From Alteromonas sp. C1M14 (GTDB taxonomy: Bacteria > Pseudomonadota > Gammaproteobacteria > Enterobacterales > Alteromonadaceae), in NCBI RefSeq assembly GCF_018860965.1, contig NZ_JAHKQF010000018.1, forward strand, positions 186,001 through 250,000: DNA of 64,000 nt, in the 5' to 3' direction. Below are positions 35,749 through 45,122 of the stretch, piece by piece. Position 1 is the first letter of the stretch. Every line of letters begins with the position of its first letter. A model generated the notes under the pieces. That model was not told the DNA's origin, searched no databases, and was given only the letters and a program-made list of their open reading frames with translations. Both the position numbers and the translations under genes were made by a program.

Positions 35749-36550
35749 ATTTTTCGTTCTTGTTATCACCTAATTCCATGGTCATCTGATATTGGAATAT
35801 GGCGGGGTTATATTTACAGAACAAAATATCCACTAAGTTGCCCTTCTCATCGTAAGAGCGTCTTGCCAGTACCAAGATAGGACTGCCTTCCCGCAGTTTA
35901 AGCTCTTTGGCCACTTCGGCATTGGCTGGCTCGGCACTGATCAGCTGGTCAATGCGAGACAAATTAATTCCTTGTTGGCGTAACAATTCAATGCGGGTGT
36001 GATCTTTTAACGCCGGATCCGAAAAAGTATCTACCGAGGTAAGGGTCCAGCTTAGGTAGTAAGCAAAGGGGATCTTCTCGTCTTCTGTTAACCTTACCCG
36101 AATGAGTTTACAGGCAGTGTCTGTACTACTCAGTTTTAGCTCACCTCGAATATCTGCCGGTGGGATTGCTTGGGCAATATCGAGCTTTTTGGTCCGCGTG
36201 TGCCGGCTCATGGTTTCTATATTTTCGAGCATGCCTACCAAGGGGGCTTTAACTGGCTTGGGCTTATATTTGTACGTGACGGTGGTGCCTCTTCCGCGAC
36301 GTCGCTCAACTAAGTTTTCCGCAGACAACTCATCCATGGCCCGCTTAACGGTGATCCGAGACAAACCGAAAGCTTCACCGAGTTCTTGTTCTGTAGGCAA
36401 ATGAGAACCATAGGTTATGGTGCCATCGATAATTTGTTGTTTAAGTAAACTGTAAAGTTGATGATAAAGCGGAGTGGGTCCATCCCAATTAATATTTTGT
36501 TGTTTCTTCGTCTGTTTTAACGTTGCAATAATCGTTGATCTTGCCACCAT
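35747..36550 (-). CDS. GntR-family (HutC/UTRA) transcriptional regulator
   Basis: The 267-residue protein has an N-terminal winged helix (about 25-95; PLYHQLYSLLKQQIIDGTI, then LGEAFGLSRITVKRAMDELS) and a C-terminal UTRA ligand domain (about 110-255) with IRVRLTEDEKIPFAYYLSWT. HutC-type regulators bind short palindromes and usually release on a pathway intermediate. It is divergent from the flavoprotein oxidase gene and is the only local regulator in the right-hand catabolic half, so it is the best candidate to read the recurring ATATTGTTA-type sites. Confidence 0.92.
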   Translation of the reverse strand: MVARSTIIATLKQTKKQQNINWDGPTPLYHQLYSLLKQQIIDGTITYGSHLPTEQELGEAFGLSRITVKRAMDELSAENLVERRRGRGTTVTYKYKPKPVKAPLVGMLENIETMSRHTRTKKLDIAQAIPPADIRGELKLSSTDTACKLIRVRLTEDEKIPFAYYLSWTLTSVDTFSDPALKDHTRIELLRQQGINLSRIDQLISAEPANAEVAKELKLREGSPILVLARRSYDEKGNLVDILFCKYNPAIFQYQMTMELGDNKNEK

Positions 36551-36816
36551 ATTTCTCCTGCTTTTCTTGCTGTCCTAGGCAATGGAATAATAACAATAAA
36601 GCGTGTTGTGCCACAATGATACATTATTAGTACATTATACCTTTTTAGTGAGCATAGCCCAACCCAAGTTTTTGTTGTGATAATAAGCAAAGTTTGCCTT
36701 CCCTATAGCTTTTATATCTCATATGTAATAATGTTAGGTCATTAGGCTTTACAATTGTGGGTACATTGCACTGGACTACCGGTCTAAGTAACCCTGCAAT
36801 GACTTGGAGAATATTG

Positions 36817-38382
36817 ATGGATGAGCTAATACAGCAGCTTATTGCAGTAGTAGGAAATGGGTGTGTTACCACAGATCCTGTTCAGTGTCGTTTGTATACC
36901 ACGGATGTTGCCAATAGTGGGAAACCGGCATTGGCTGTTGTTCAGCCAACCAACTCAGCCCAATTGTCTGAGGTAGTCAAAATCGCTCACCGTGCCGGCG
37001 TGTGTGTGGTACCTAGAGGCGGTGGCATGTCCTATACCTCAGGTTACCTGCCTACCCAAGATAATTCGTTGCTTATTGATACCAGTAAGATGCAACGGAT
37101 TGTGGAAATTAATACGCAAGATATGTACGTCACGGTGGAAGCCGGATGTACCTGGTCTGCTCTTTATGACGCCTTAAAAGAGACGCCTTGGCGTACGCCT
37201 TTTTGGGGCACCTTGTCAGGTCTGTACGCCACCGTTGGCGGCGGATTATCACAAAATTGCATTTTTTGGGGTGCCACCCAATTTGGATCGGCAGCGGAAT
37301 CCGTGGTGTCCATGTCTGTGGTACTGGCCGATGGGCAAATTTTGCATACCGGTAGTGCCTCTCATGTTAATGGCAACCCTTGGTATCGACAGTTCGGGCC
37401 TGACTTAACTGGCCTGTTTGTGGGCGACTGCGGGGCATTAGGTTTTAAAGCAACCATCACCTTAAAACTGTTACCTCAAACCCCCTTTAAACAGGGGTTA
37501 TCTTTTTCTGCGGACAACGCCGATGATTTACTGGCGTTTGCCGGTGAGGTTGCACGGCAGCAACTGGCTGCGGAAGTGTTTGGCTTCGACCCCTTTTTGC
37601 AAGGTCAGCGTTTAAAGCGAGAAAGCTTGGGTAAAGATCTCAAAGCCCTTAAAGGGGTGATGAAATCAGCCGGTGGCCTTGGGGCGGCGCTGAAAGCGGG
37701 GGCTAAAGTGGCGTTGGCTGGACGCAGCTATATGAAGGACGTCAAGTTTTCCATTCACACTATGGTTGAAGAGCGCTATCAGGCTGTCGCTGACAGTAAA
37801 GCGCAAGCCCTTAGGGAATTGGCGGTTAAGTTTAACCTCACTGAAATTGAAAACAGTATTCCTACGATTATGCGCGCCAACCCGTTTGGGCCGGTTAATT
37901 CTATGATCGGGCCTCAAGCAGAACGCTGGTTGCCGGTTCATGGTGTGCTACGTCCCAGTCAAGCCGCTAAGGTATTTGCCGAAATTGAAGCAATTTATGC
38001 CGAGCAGGATCCCCTTATCCAACAACACAATATTGGCTGCGGATTTTTATTTGCGGCGGTGGGAACCAATGGAATAGTCATAGAGCCGGTGTATTTTTGG
38101 CCTGATTCTCTTAATGACTGGCATCGAGAAGCGGTGGAAAGCGAACACCTCGCCAAACTAAAAGAATACGCGCCTAACCCGGAAGCTCGGGCTGCGGTGC
38201 AGGAATTAAAGCAACAGGTACTCAAGGTGTTTAAACGCCACGGTGCGTTACACATGCAATTGGGTAAAAGTTACCCCTATAAAGATATTATTCGCACTGA
38301 AGCCTGGGATTTGGTTTCAGCTATCAAACAACACTTGGATCCCACGCATTCAGTGAATCCTGGGACCTTGGGTCTGGAGTAA
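36817..38382 (+). CDS. 4-cresol dehydrogenase/vanillyl-alcohol oxidase-like FAD oxidoreductase
   Basis: GGAGA precedes the ATG at 36817, giving 521 residues. The N-terminal FAD-binding PCMH domain shows VVPRGGGMSYTSGYLP, VEAGCTWSALYDALK and the stretch TLSGLYATVGGGLSQN. The rest matches the substrate domain of flavoproteins that oxidise para-substituted phenols or similar alcohols. No cytochrome partner gene is adjacent. It is followed at 4 bp by an MDR reductase, then by a hydrolase, one operon divergent from the GntR regulator. The actual substrate is unknown. Confidence 0.85.
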   Translation: MDELIQQLIAVVGNGCVTTDPVQCRLYTTDVANSGKPALAVVQPTNSAQLSEVVKIAHRAGVCVVPRGGGMSYTSGYLPTQDNSLLIDTSKMQRIVEINTQDMYVTVEAGCTWSALYDALKETPWRTPFWGTLSGLYATVGGGLSQNCIFWGATQFGSAAESVVSMSVVLADGQILHTGSASHVNGNPWYRQFGPDLTGLFVGDCGALGFKATITLKLLPQTPFKQGLSFSADNADDLLAFAGEVARQQLAAEVFGFDPFLQGQRLKRESLGKDLKALKGVMKSAGGLGAALKAGAKVALAGRSYMKDVKFSIHTMVEERYQAVADSKAQALRELAVKFNLTEIENSIPTIMRANPFGPVNSMIGPQAERWLPVHGVLRPSQAAKVFAEIEAIYAEQDPLIQQHNIGCGFLFAAVGTNGIVIEPVYFWPDSLNDWHREAVESEHLAKLKEYAPNPEARAAVQELKQQVLKVFKRHGALHMQLGKSYPYKDIIRTEAWDLVSAIKQHLDPTHSVNPGTLGLE

Positions 38383-38386
38383 GTAT

Positions 38387-39388
38387 ATGACCATCAACAA
38401 GCAAGTTATTCTTAAGCAAACACCTGAAAACAAGCCCGCCGCCGAGCACTTTAGCTGTATTGAAGGTCCGATGCCTGCCTTGGCAGATGGACAAGTATTA
38501 GTCCGTAACCTGTGGTTGTCTATTGATCCATACATGCGCAGCCAAATTAGTGGCCGTCACATGTCCGGCGGTGTATCACCCGGTGATGTGATGATCGGTG
38601 AAACCATTGCTGAAGTGGTGTCGTCGAAAAGCGATAAGTTTTCTGTGGGTGAAAAGGTGCGCTGTAAAGGGGGCTGGCAGCAGTATGCCGCCATCGATGC
38701 GGGCACGGTAAATAAAGTGCCTGCCAACGTGAAGCACTTGCCCCATTTATTATCGATTTTAGGTATGCCTGGGTTAACCGCCTATGCCGGCTTAATTTGG
38801 AAAGCCCAGCCAAAAGCCGGTGATACTGTGGTGATTGCTGCGGCTACCGGAGCGGTAGCATCGTCTGTTATTCAATTGGCCAAAAGCCGTGGCTGCCGCG
38901 TGGTGGGCATTGCTGGCGGACAACATAAATGCGATTTCGCCACCTCGGTACTAGGGGCTGATGCGTGTATTGATCGTCACCAAGGGGATCTTGGTGAGCA
39001 ACTCGACAAACATTGCCCAGATGGTATCGACATTTATTTTGATTTGGTGGGTTGTGAAATGCTTGATACCTGTTGCGAACGTTTAGCAATCGGTGCTCGG
39101 GTTATTCTGTGTGGTTTATCTGCCGACTATAACCGCACCGGTGGCGCGCCGCCAGCAGGGCCTTCTCCGGTTTATATTATTAAGTCTCGCGCCACTGTCA
39201 TGGGGCTGGTGGTATTTGATTATGAAACCCGCCGCAATGAATTTATTGACGCCTGTTTACCGCTGGTAGACGCCGAGCAATTAACGGTAAAAGAACAGGT
39301 CATTGATGGCTTAGCACTCGCAGGCCAAGGGTTGGTGGATCTGCTGGCAGGCGATGCCTTCGGCAAGGTCGTGGTTAAAATCGATTAA
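38387..39388 (+). CDS. zinc-independent MDR-family NADP-dependent reductase (CurA/PTGR-like)
   Basis: The 333-residue protein begins in the leukotriene B4 dehydrogenase/CurA manner, with VRNLWLSIDPYMRSQISG. The nucleotide site is VIAAATGAVASSVIQLAKSRG, followed by GIAGGQHKCDF, and the zinc ligands of alcohol dehydrogenases are absent. Such enzymes reduce the C=C of enones with NADPH. It lies directly behind the flavin oxidase, so it may reduce an unsaturated carbonyl product of that step; this is inference. Confidence 0.92.
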   Translation: MTINKQVILKQTPENKPAAEHFSCIEGPMPALADGQVLVRNLWLSIDPYMRSQISGRHMSGGVSPGDVMIGETIAEVVSSKSDKFSVGEKVRCKGGWQQYAAIDAGTVNKVPANVKHLPHLLSILGMPGLTAYAGLIWKAQPKAGDTVVIAAATGAVASSVIQLAKSRGCRVVGIAGGQHKCDFATSVLGADACIDRHQGDLGEQLDKHCPDGIDIYFDLVGCEMLDTCCERLAIGARVILCGLSADYNRTGGAPPAGPSPVYIIKSRATVMGLVVFDYETRRNEFIDACLPLVDAEQLTVKEQVIDGLALAGQGLVDLLAGDAFGKVVVKID

Positions 39389-39418
39389 TACAAAATAAGT
39401 ATTAGAGAGGTCACTCAA

Positions 39419-40297
39419 GTGAAAAAATTGAATATGCGACGTTTGCTCGCCAAAGGGTTGTTATTACTTTGCTCCTTGTATTTTTCAGCGGTAGCACTTG
39501 GTGTGACACCTCAACAACTTCATTTGACGGTTGCCCAGCGTGATGTCCCGGTGTGGGCATGGGTAGTCGACGATGCCAAAGGTACTATCTTGTTTTCCCA
39601 CGGCGCGTTTTCTGCGCCCTGGAAGTACAGTGACCTTATTGACCAGTGGGTAGCCGCAGGATATAGCGTTTATGCACCATTGCATGTGGACTCTACCGAT
39701 CACCCTCACAACAAGGATTACGGCCAAGCTGACAGTTGGCCTGCACGCTTACAAGACATGAGCCGTGTGGCTGATGCCTTCGGCAAAGACGGTTACATTG
39801 TGGCAGGCCATAGTTATGGTGCCTACATGGCTTTGGTGAAGGGCGGCGTACAGGGCATGCAAGTGCCAGGGGTTGATCAGCCATACCAAGATCCTCGGGC
39901 TAAAGTGGTACTGGCGTTTTCTCCGCCCGGTCCAATGCCAGGGTTTATTACCGAGCAAAGTTTTACCACGTTAGCCACACCCGCCTTCATTCAAACGGGC
40001 ACCGCAGATATTCCTTTTGGTGGTCATGGAAGCTGGGACGCGCATCTTACTGCTTTTCATAACGCACCGGCAGAGGGGAATAAGTACGCTATGGTGCTAG
40101 ATGGTGTGGATCATTATTTTGGCGGCGCAATCTGTCGACCTGAACTACCTGGGCCAAAGCAGAGCGAGGCACTTAAAACCGCCGCTACCATGTCATTAGA
40201 AATCATCGATGCCTATTATCACAAGGATGAGACGGCGTTAGAAAAGCTTCAGCAACACCCTGAGGTTGCTGATGGCGTTACCTTCATGCACAAATAG
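39419..40297 (+). CDS. exported alpha/beta hydrolase
   Basis: A GTG start with GAGAGG upstream gives 292 residues with a signal peptide (hydrophobic core about 12-27). The nucleophile elbow is GHSYG in VAGHSYGAYMAL, with an early oxyanion HG in FSHGAFSAPWK and a final catalytic histidine likely in GVDHYFGG. The protein is related to dienelactone-hydrolase and PET-hydrolase-like families; the substrate cannot be read. It closes the operon that starts with the flavin oxidase. Confidence 0.85.
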   Translation: MKKLNMRRLLAKGLLLLCSLYFSAVALGVTPQQLHLTVAQRDVPVWAWVVDDAKGTILFSHGAFSAPWKYSDLIDQWVAAGYSVYAPLHVDSTDHPHNKDYGQADSWPARLQDMSRVADAFGKDGYIVAGHSYGAYMALVKGGVQGMQVPGVDQPYQDPRAKVVLAFSPPGPMPGFITEQSFTTLATPAFIQTGTADIPFGGHGSWDAHLTAFHNAPAEGNKYAMVLDGVDHYFGGAICRPELPGPKQSEALKTAATMSLEIIDAYYHKDETALEKLQQHPEVADGVTFMHK

Positions 40298-40303
40298 TGT
40301 GAT

Positions 40304-40329
40304 GGCGTTTAGTGCAAACACTAAACGCC
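40304..40329. terminator. perfect hairpin between convergent genes
   Basis: GGCGTTTAGTG, loop CAAA, CACTAAACGCC is an 11-bp perfect stem without T tail. It lies between the hydrolase (+) and flavoprotein (-) genes and probably ends or protects both transcripts. Confidence 0.55.
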
Positions 40330-40340
40330 CACCCATTCCA

Positions 40341-41735
40341 TTACCCTTCGTTTTCTGCCGCATATTTTGCTGCGGCTTGTCCTGCTAATCGTCCCAAGGT
40401 CACTGCTGTAGACAACCCCATGGCAGGTAGATAGCCCCAATGGGCTGGACCTGACACCGAACGGGCAGCGCCTCCGCCAGCAAAAAGATTAGGCAAAGGG
40501 GTGCCATCTTCTTGCAGTACCTGTCCATGCTGATTTACTTGTAGGCCACCTTGAGTGTGATAGATAGCCCCTACCACCTTTAGCGCACAATAGCGGCCTT
40601 TCGGCGGTGTAGCCCCTTGCCAGAGACGACCGAGTATATCGTGCCGTTGGTTGTCACTGGCATTGTATAATTCGGCAAAGGTGGCTTGCAGTGTTTCGGC
40701 GGGCACGTTAATCATTGCGGCTAACTCCACTAATGAATCTGCGCGCTTACTCGCATTAAGCTGGTTGAGTTCTTGTAACTCGGCGTAGTGGGTGGCGGTT
40801 TGCTCAATGCGTTCATCATAGATAACCCATACGTGATCGCCGGGTTGTTCCACCACGGGCAGTACCACGCCGGCAATGTCTTCACTTTCATCGACGAAGC
40901 GTTCGGCGTTGATATTCACCATTACCCCACCATTGAGAATAATATTAGGAGGAATGGAAATACCTTGGGGTTCGGTTAACATGCCGTATCCTTGGTAAGC
41001 GCCCATATCGGCCAGTTTAGCGCTAACTTTTAACCCCATGCTAACCGCGGTGCCCTGGCTACCTTCGTGACCATTATTACGGGCGGAACTGGCCTCTGGC
41101 ATATACTTATTCACCATTTCTCGATTCGCAGCAAAGCCGCCGCAGGCCAGGATCAAGCTGTCGCAGCCGATATGCTCTACCGCGCCATCGGGGCGAGAAA
41201 GTGAGATCCCCATGACTTTGCCATTTTCGTTTACATGAATGTCGGTGAGTTTGGCCGCTAGCAATACGTCGATTTCCGCTTCAGCCAATCTTTGGTGAAG
41301 TAAGTCCACCATATCTTGTCCGCCATGATCGGGCCAGCCATGGACACGATAGGTACTGTTACCAAATCCGGGCTCAAATCTCTTGTCTAATTCCCAGGGC
41401 AGTTGCAACGATTCCACCATCCAATCGATAGTGGCACCGGCATTGTCAGCAATGGTTCGGGCAATAACAGGATCGGCCAGATTATGGGTTTTTTCCATAA
41501 TATCGGCATAAAAGGTGTCGGGACTATCAAAGATCCCGGCTTGGGCCTGAGATTGGGTACCGCCGGCACAGATCAAACCTTGAGACATGCCGGTAGAGCC
41601 CATTGGACGTTCGTCTTGTTCAAGAAGTAGCACATCGGCTCCCCTTTGTTTTGCCGCAAGGGCGGCGATACTGCCGCACGCGCCGCCGCCGATGATCACA
41701 ACGGGGATAGAAAATTCAAACGCAATAGTGCTCAT
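40341..41735 (-). CDS. FAD-binding fumarate reductase/3-ketosteroid dehydrogenase-like flavoprotein
   Basis: The 464-residue soluble protein has the FAD fold VVIIGGGACGSIAALAAKQRG at its N-terminus, a second nucleotide stretch LILACGGFAANREMV, and the C-terminal FAD site NLFAGGGAARSVSGPAHWGY. This is the flavocytochrome c/ketosteroid-1-dehydrogenase superfamily, which reduces or introduces C=C bonds beside a carbonyl or carboxylate. It has no Tat signal, so it acts in the cytoplasm. The MmgE/PrpD gene lies 136 bp upstream on the same strand. Substrate unknown. Confidence 0.88.
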   Translation of the reverse strand: MSTIAFEFSIPVVIIGGGACGSIAALAAKQRGADVLLLEQDERPMGSTGMSQGLICAGGTQSQAQAGIFDSPDTFYADIMEKTHNLADPVIARTIADNAGATIDWMVESLQLPWELDKRFEPGFGNSTYRVHGWPDHGGQDMVDLLHQRLAEAEIDVLLAAKLTDIHVNENGKVMGISLSRPDGAVEHIGCDSLILACGGFAANREMVNKYMPEASSARNNGHEGSQGTAVSMGLKVSAKLADMGAYQGYGMLTEPQGISIPPNIILNGGVMVNINAERFVDESEDIAGVVLPVVEQPGDHVWVIYDERIEQTATHYAELQELNQLNASKRADSLVELAAMINVPAETLQATFAELYNASDNQRHDILGRLWQGATPPKGRYCALKVVGAIYHTQGGLQVNQHGQVLQEDGTPLPNLFAGGGAARSVSGPAHWGYLPAMGLSTAVTLGRLAGQAAAKYAAENEG

Positions 41736-41871
41736 TGACTATTTCTCCTGTAAAGGTGATGAACTGTCGCCAAACCTTGGCATAGCTGGACAGCACAGGG
41801 TAAAAGAGTGAAAAGTACTGACGTTATCCATAACCTTGACCTTTCGCTATGACATTAATCAAGCTGGTCAA

Positions 41872-43251
41872 TTACATGCCCATGCTTAGTCTTACGAGTG
41901 CGCCGATGTCATCGCAGCACTCTAAATCATCCACTGTGCCAATTAAGGTGTGGATTTGTTGATACGTTAAAGGGTGGGGGGCCGCGAGGCAGCACTGGCG
42001 AAATTTGTCTAGGTGTTGTTGTTGACTAAGAGGCCGTGCTGGACTGCCCAAGGTTGATGGCAAAAAGTGTTGATATTCGGTGCCGTCTACCAGTGTGACC
42101 GTAAGAGTTTGGGGAGTCATGGCGTTGGGGTCTTCACTGCCGTCACTTTCAACGGAAAAACGTGCCGCCAAGGCTAACCGGGCGGGATCAAAACGTTTTA
42201 TATCATCGTAACAATCCACAAATACATCGCCATCTAAAAGCAAACAGGCGGCAGAATAACTAAAGCATAAGCGGGCGTAACTCACCGCCATGTCAGCTTG
42301 GGGGCGGCGGCCTATAAGGCGGCCAATTAAAGGGGGCGCACTGAGGGTGGCCTTCGCCACATCGGTAGCGCCAAATTGGTGTTGTTCCATTAAGGTACGT
42401 AATGCATCTAGGCCACCATGGCAGGCCCTTCCTGTAGGAAACGGCTTATGGGACACCTGATTAATTCGGGGTTGCTGTTTAAGTGCCAATAAGGCAGAAG
42501 AAAAGTCCGATTCCCGTTCGATTAAGCTGAAAAATCCGTAGGGACCTTCAAGAATGTTATGGGGGGCATCTAAACCCGCATTGGCCATATCTATGGCTTG
42601 TATACTGCTACGGGCAGCAATACCTATTTGCATAGCCAGCATGGACGTGCCCTCTACATGGGCCTGCATGGTGCCACCTAACATGCTATACACAATGCCC
42701 AGAGCATTGGCCGTGGTGGTCTCACTGCATCTTTCCAGCTTGGCTATTGCTAACACCGCGCCTAATGCGCCACACCATGCCGGGCGAAAAAAGGTCAGTG
42801 GTGCCTTTGATGCCGCGCCTAATGTGGTGGCCACATCCACGCCGGCACACAAGGCGCTAAGAAAATCCCGTCCCGACACCTTTTGGTTTTTTTGGCTGTA
42901 AGCCAGCAGACTGCCTAAGATCACCGCCATGGGGTGAACCACCGCTTCTTCATGGACGCAATCGAATTCTTGATTGTGGATTTGCCACGCGTTCATCATC
43001 GCTGCAGAGGAGGCAGGTAAAGTCACATTTCGGTTAAGTACTTGGGCATCGTCCCCTTGTCCCCATGCATGGCAAAGGTTAAGTAGCGAGTCGCCGAATG
43101 GAACTCGTGCGCCGCAGATCCCTACGCCGATAGAGTCCAGGAGGAAAGTCTTTAAAGCGTTTATTGTGGTTTCATCCAATGCCGAATACTGTAAGGCTTG
43201 GGTATAGTGAATCAGTTCAGCAAGGTTATCGCTGATATTTAGCTTTGTCAT
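41872..43251 (-). CDS. MmgE/PrpD-family protein
   Basis: The 459-residue protein belongs to the 2-methylcitrate dehydratase (PrpD)/cis-aconitate decarboxylase/iminodisuccinate epimerase family. Seen are the helical N-domain with LLDSIGVGICGARVPFGDSL, the catalytic loop CVHEEAVVHPMAV and KPFPTGRACHGGLDAL with its basic residue. Members abstract a proton from a branched di- or tricarboxylate. Other prp genes are missing, so 2-methylcitrate is not assured. It is divergent from the methyltransferase gene. Confidence 0.88.
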   Translation of the reverse strand: MTKLNISDNLAELIHYTQALQYSALDETTINALKTFLLDSIGVGICGARVPFGDSLLNLCHAWGQGDDAQVLNRNVTLPASSAAMMNAWQIHNQEFDCVHEEAVVHPMAVILGSLLAYSQKNQKVSGRDFLSALCAGVDVATTLGAASKAPLTFFRPAWCGALGAVLAIAKLERCSETTTANALGIVYSMLGGTMQAHVEGTSMLAMQIGIAARSSIQAIDMANAGLDAPHNILEGPYGFFSLIERESDFSSALLALKQQPRINQVSHKPFPTGRACHGGLDALRTLMEQHQFGATDVAKATLSAPPLIGRLIGRRPQADMAVSYARLCFSYSAACLLLDGDVFVDCYDDIKRFDPARLALAARFSVESDGSEDPNAMTPQTLTVTLVDGTEYQHFLPSTLGSPARPLSQQQHLDKFRQCCLAAPHPLTYQQIHTLIGTVDDLECCDDIGALVRLSMGM

Positions 43252-43397
43252 GGTGATCGTTCCAGCTTGTTGGCCACTGCCACTATTGTTCTATAATTAA
43301 CCCTTACCTTGTTTGACATTTCGTAAGGCGGCGTCAGTTAAATCCATAGTAAGTTAAATTAAGGTTGAGCAAAACCTAAAATGTTATTAATCTATAT

Positions 43398-43417
43398 CAA
43401 TATATCATATTGTTGAC
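43398..43417. promoter_or_regulatory. CAATAT-ATC-ATATTG inverted repeat in a divergent promoter
   Basis: A perfect 15-bp inverted repeat (43398-43412) continues as ATATTGTTG, the same core as sites at 32561, 47740 and 53978. It lies 51-65 bp before the methyltransferase start and ~150 bp from the MmgE/PrpD start. Confidence 0.45.
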
Positions 43418-43462
43418 GTTTTAAGCTTGAGTCATCAGCCACTAAAAATTGAAGGATTGCTT

Positions 43463-44692
43463 ATGAGTATGCAACGCAAGGCCCCGCCTACCTGGGATAA
43501 AGTGGGTAAACACGCGCTATTTCCTGAGGCTAAACATGACGAGATTGCACGATTCAATTTTCTTGCAAATCTGAACATGCATTTGTCTAGTGATGTGATC
43601 CCCGGGGTAAAAGAGGCTTATGACGGGCGCGCTCGACCTCAATTTTTTGCGCAGCATGGCCGAGACCCTGAAACCCGTCACGAAGTGCGTGCCCTGATGT
43701 CTGAAGATCCTTACTATCAGTGGTGGAGTGCGTTAAGACGCAGCACAATGGAAATGCGCCAGCAAGCCGGGCGTTCCTTGGTATTGCGACAAATGGACAA
43801 GCTAAACAAGGTGGCGGCTTCCTTCAACGAAGGGCAAGACACCTTGCAATTAAACGATGATCTTCCATTACCGAATTACGTCACCATTGTGGATACCCAT
43901 TGTATGCCAGGCAGTTATCATACTGCAGAGGTAGACGGAGACGTTAGTGCAGGGGCCAATTATGACAGTGGTATTTTTGTTACTACGGTGGGGCAGTTAG
44001 GCTCGATGACGGATGGCGGCGGTCGGGCCATATCCGACTGGCTAAAGCGGGATCACGGCGACTTTAAACCACAGCGCATCCTCGATATTGGCTGTACCAT
44101 TGGCCATAATATCGTTCCCCTCGCACAGGCTTTTCCCGACGCCGAAGTGATTGCTGTGGATGTCTCTGCGCCGGTGTTGCGTTACGGCCATGCCCGGGCT
44201 AAAGCCTTAGGCGTGAACAACATTACCTTTATACAGGCCAATGGCGAATCCTTGTCTGACTTGGCCAATGAAAGTTTTGACCTTATCACCACCAGTATGT
44301 TTTTACATGAACTGTCCACCCAGTCCATGCCTAAGATCTTGTCTGAGATTGCTCGATTGTTAAAGCCAGGCGGTTTGTCGGTCCATCTAGAGCAACCCCA
44401 GTACGCAGGACGTCCGGTATTCGAACAGTTTATGCGAGATTGGGATACGTGGAATAACAACGAACCTTTCTGGGGCACCATGCATGATGTGGATTTAGAA
44501 GCCATGATTGGGAACACCGGGTTGCCAGAAAGTCATCAATTTACGGTGGCGGTGGCCGCGAAAGTGGATGAATCGATTTTTCCAAAAACGGAACACGACA
44601 GTGATAGCGAAGATTTTGGTCGGGCCGCCGCATGGAATGTATTTGGGGCGTGGAAACCTACACAGTCAACTAAGCAGGAGTCTGCAGCATGA
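43463..44692 (+). CDS. class I SAM-dependent methyltransferase with long N-terminal domain
   Basis: GAAGGA lies upstream of the ATG at 43463, giving 409 residues. The SAM-binding Rossmann core is in the second half: ILDIGCTIGHNIVPLAQAF (motif I), EVIAVDVSAPVLRYGHARA (acidic residue of motif II) and LLKPGGLSVHLEQPQY. The first ~190 residues form a separate region that I do not recognise. The stop overlaps the start of a small downstream gene (ATGA), so the two proteins are likely partners. The methyl acceptor is unknown. Confidence 0.85.
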   Translation: MSMQRKAPPTWDKVGKHALFPEAKHDEIARFNFLANLNMHLSSDVIPGVKEAYDGRARPQFFAQHGRDPETRHEVRALMSEDPYYQWWSALRRSTMEMRQQAGRSLVLRQMDKLNKVAASFNEGQDTLQLNDDLPLPNYVTIVDTHCMPGSYHTAEVDGDVSAGANYDSGIFVTTVGQLGSMTDGGGRAISDWLKRDHGDFKPQRILDIGCTIGHNIVPLAQAFPDAEVIAVDVSAPVLRYGHARAKALGVNNITFIQANGESLSDLANESFDLITTSMFLHELSTQSMPKILSEIARLLKPGGLSVHLEQPQYAGRPVFEQFMRDWDTWNNNEPFWGTMHDVDLEAMIGNTGLPESHQFTVAVAAKVDESIFPKTEHDSDSEDFGRAAAWNVFGAWKPTQSTKQESAA

Positions 44693-45048
44693 GCGTCGAT
44701 CACATTACCGATGCCGGTAAAAAAGCCAAGGGCGATCGCCCGTACTTTCTTGCCTCAGAGCAAACCGAACAATTGATGAATATTACCATGGCCTTAGCCC
44801 AAGAGTTGGCGGTTACCCGAGAGCGCATGGACACCCTAGAACGCTTGTTAGAAAGCGCATCGATTTTCAGCCGTGAGGATATTGAATCTTATGTGCCGGA
44901 TAGCGAAGCCGCAGAACAGCGCCAGTTATGGCACCAAGAATATATTGCTCGTATTTTACGTATTATGCAGCAAAGCCGAGAAGCCATTAAAGAAAAGCAG
45001 GACGGTCAACCTTCCACAGAAGACGTGATGAAAGACATTTCTTCCTAA
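44689..45048 (+). CDS. small protein coupled to the methyltransferase, unknown
   Basis: This 119-residue charged, largely helical protein has no signal or membrane segment. It has a probable short coiled coil (NITMALAQELAVTRERMDTL and onwards) and an acidic end. It starts inside the methyltransferase stop codon, so production is coupled. I recognise no family. It could be a regulatory or structural subunit of the methyltransferase. Confidence 0.7.
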   Translation: MSVDHITDAGKKAKGDRPYFLASEQTEQLMNITMALAQELAVTRERMDTLERLLESASIFSREDIESYVPDSEAAEQRQLWHQEYIARILRIMQQSREAIKEKQDGQPSTEDVMKDISS

Positions 45049-45070
45049 ATGATCGGTTTATTCGCTAAGT

Positions 45071-45111
45071 AAAAAAACGCCAACAAGATCATCTCTTGTT
45101 GGCGTTTTTTT
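45071..45111. terminator. bidirectional terminator
   Basis: AAAAAAACGCCAACAAGA, loop TCATC, TCTTGTTGGCGTTTTTTT has A and T runs on both flanks, serving the methyltransferase pair (+) and the DUF1838 gene (-). Confidence 0.92.
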
Positions 45112-45122
45112 GTTAACCCGCT

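Noticed and set aside
41872..43251. Methylcitrate cycle (prp) operon
   Set aside because: No prpC, prpB or prpF gene accompanies the MmgE/PrpD gene here, and the family has several other activities.
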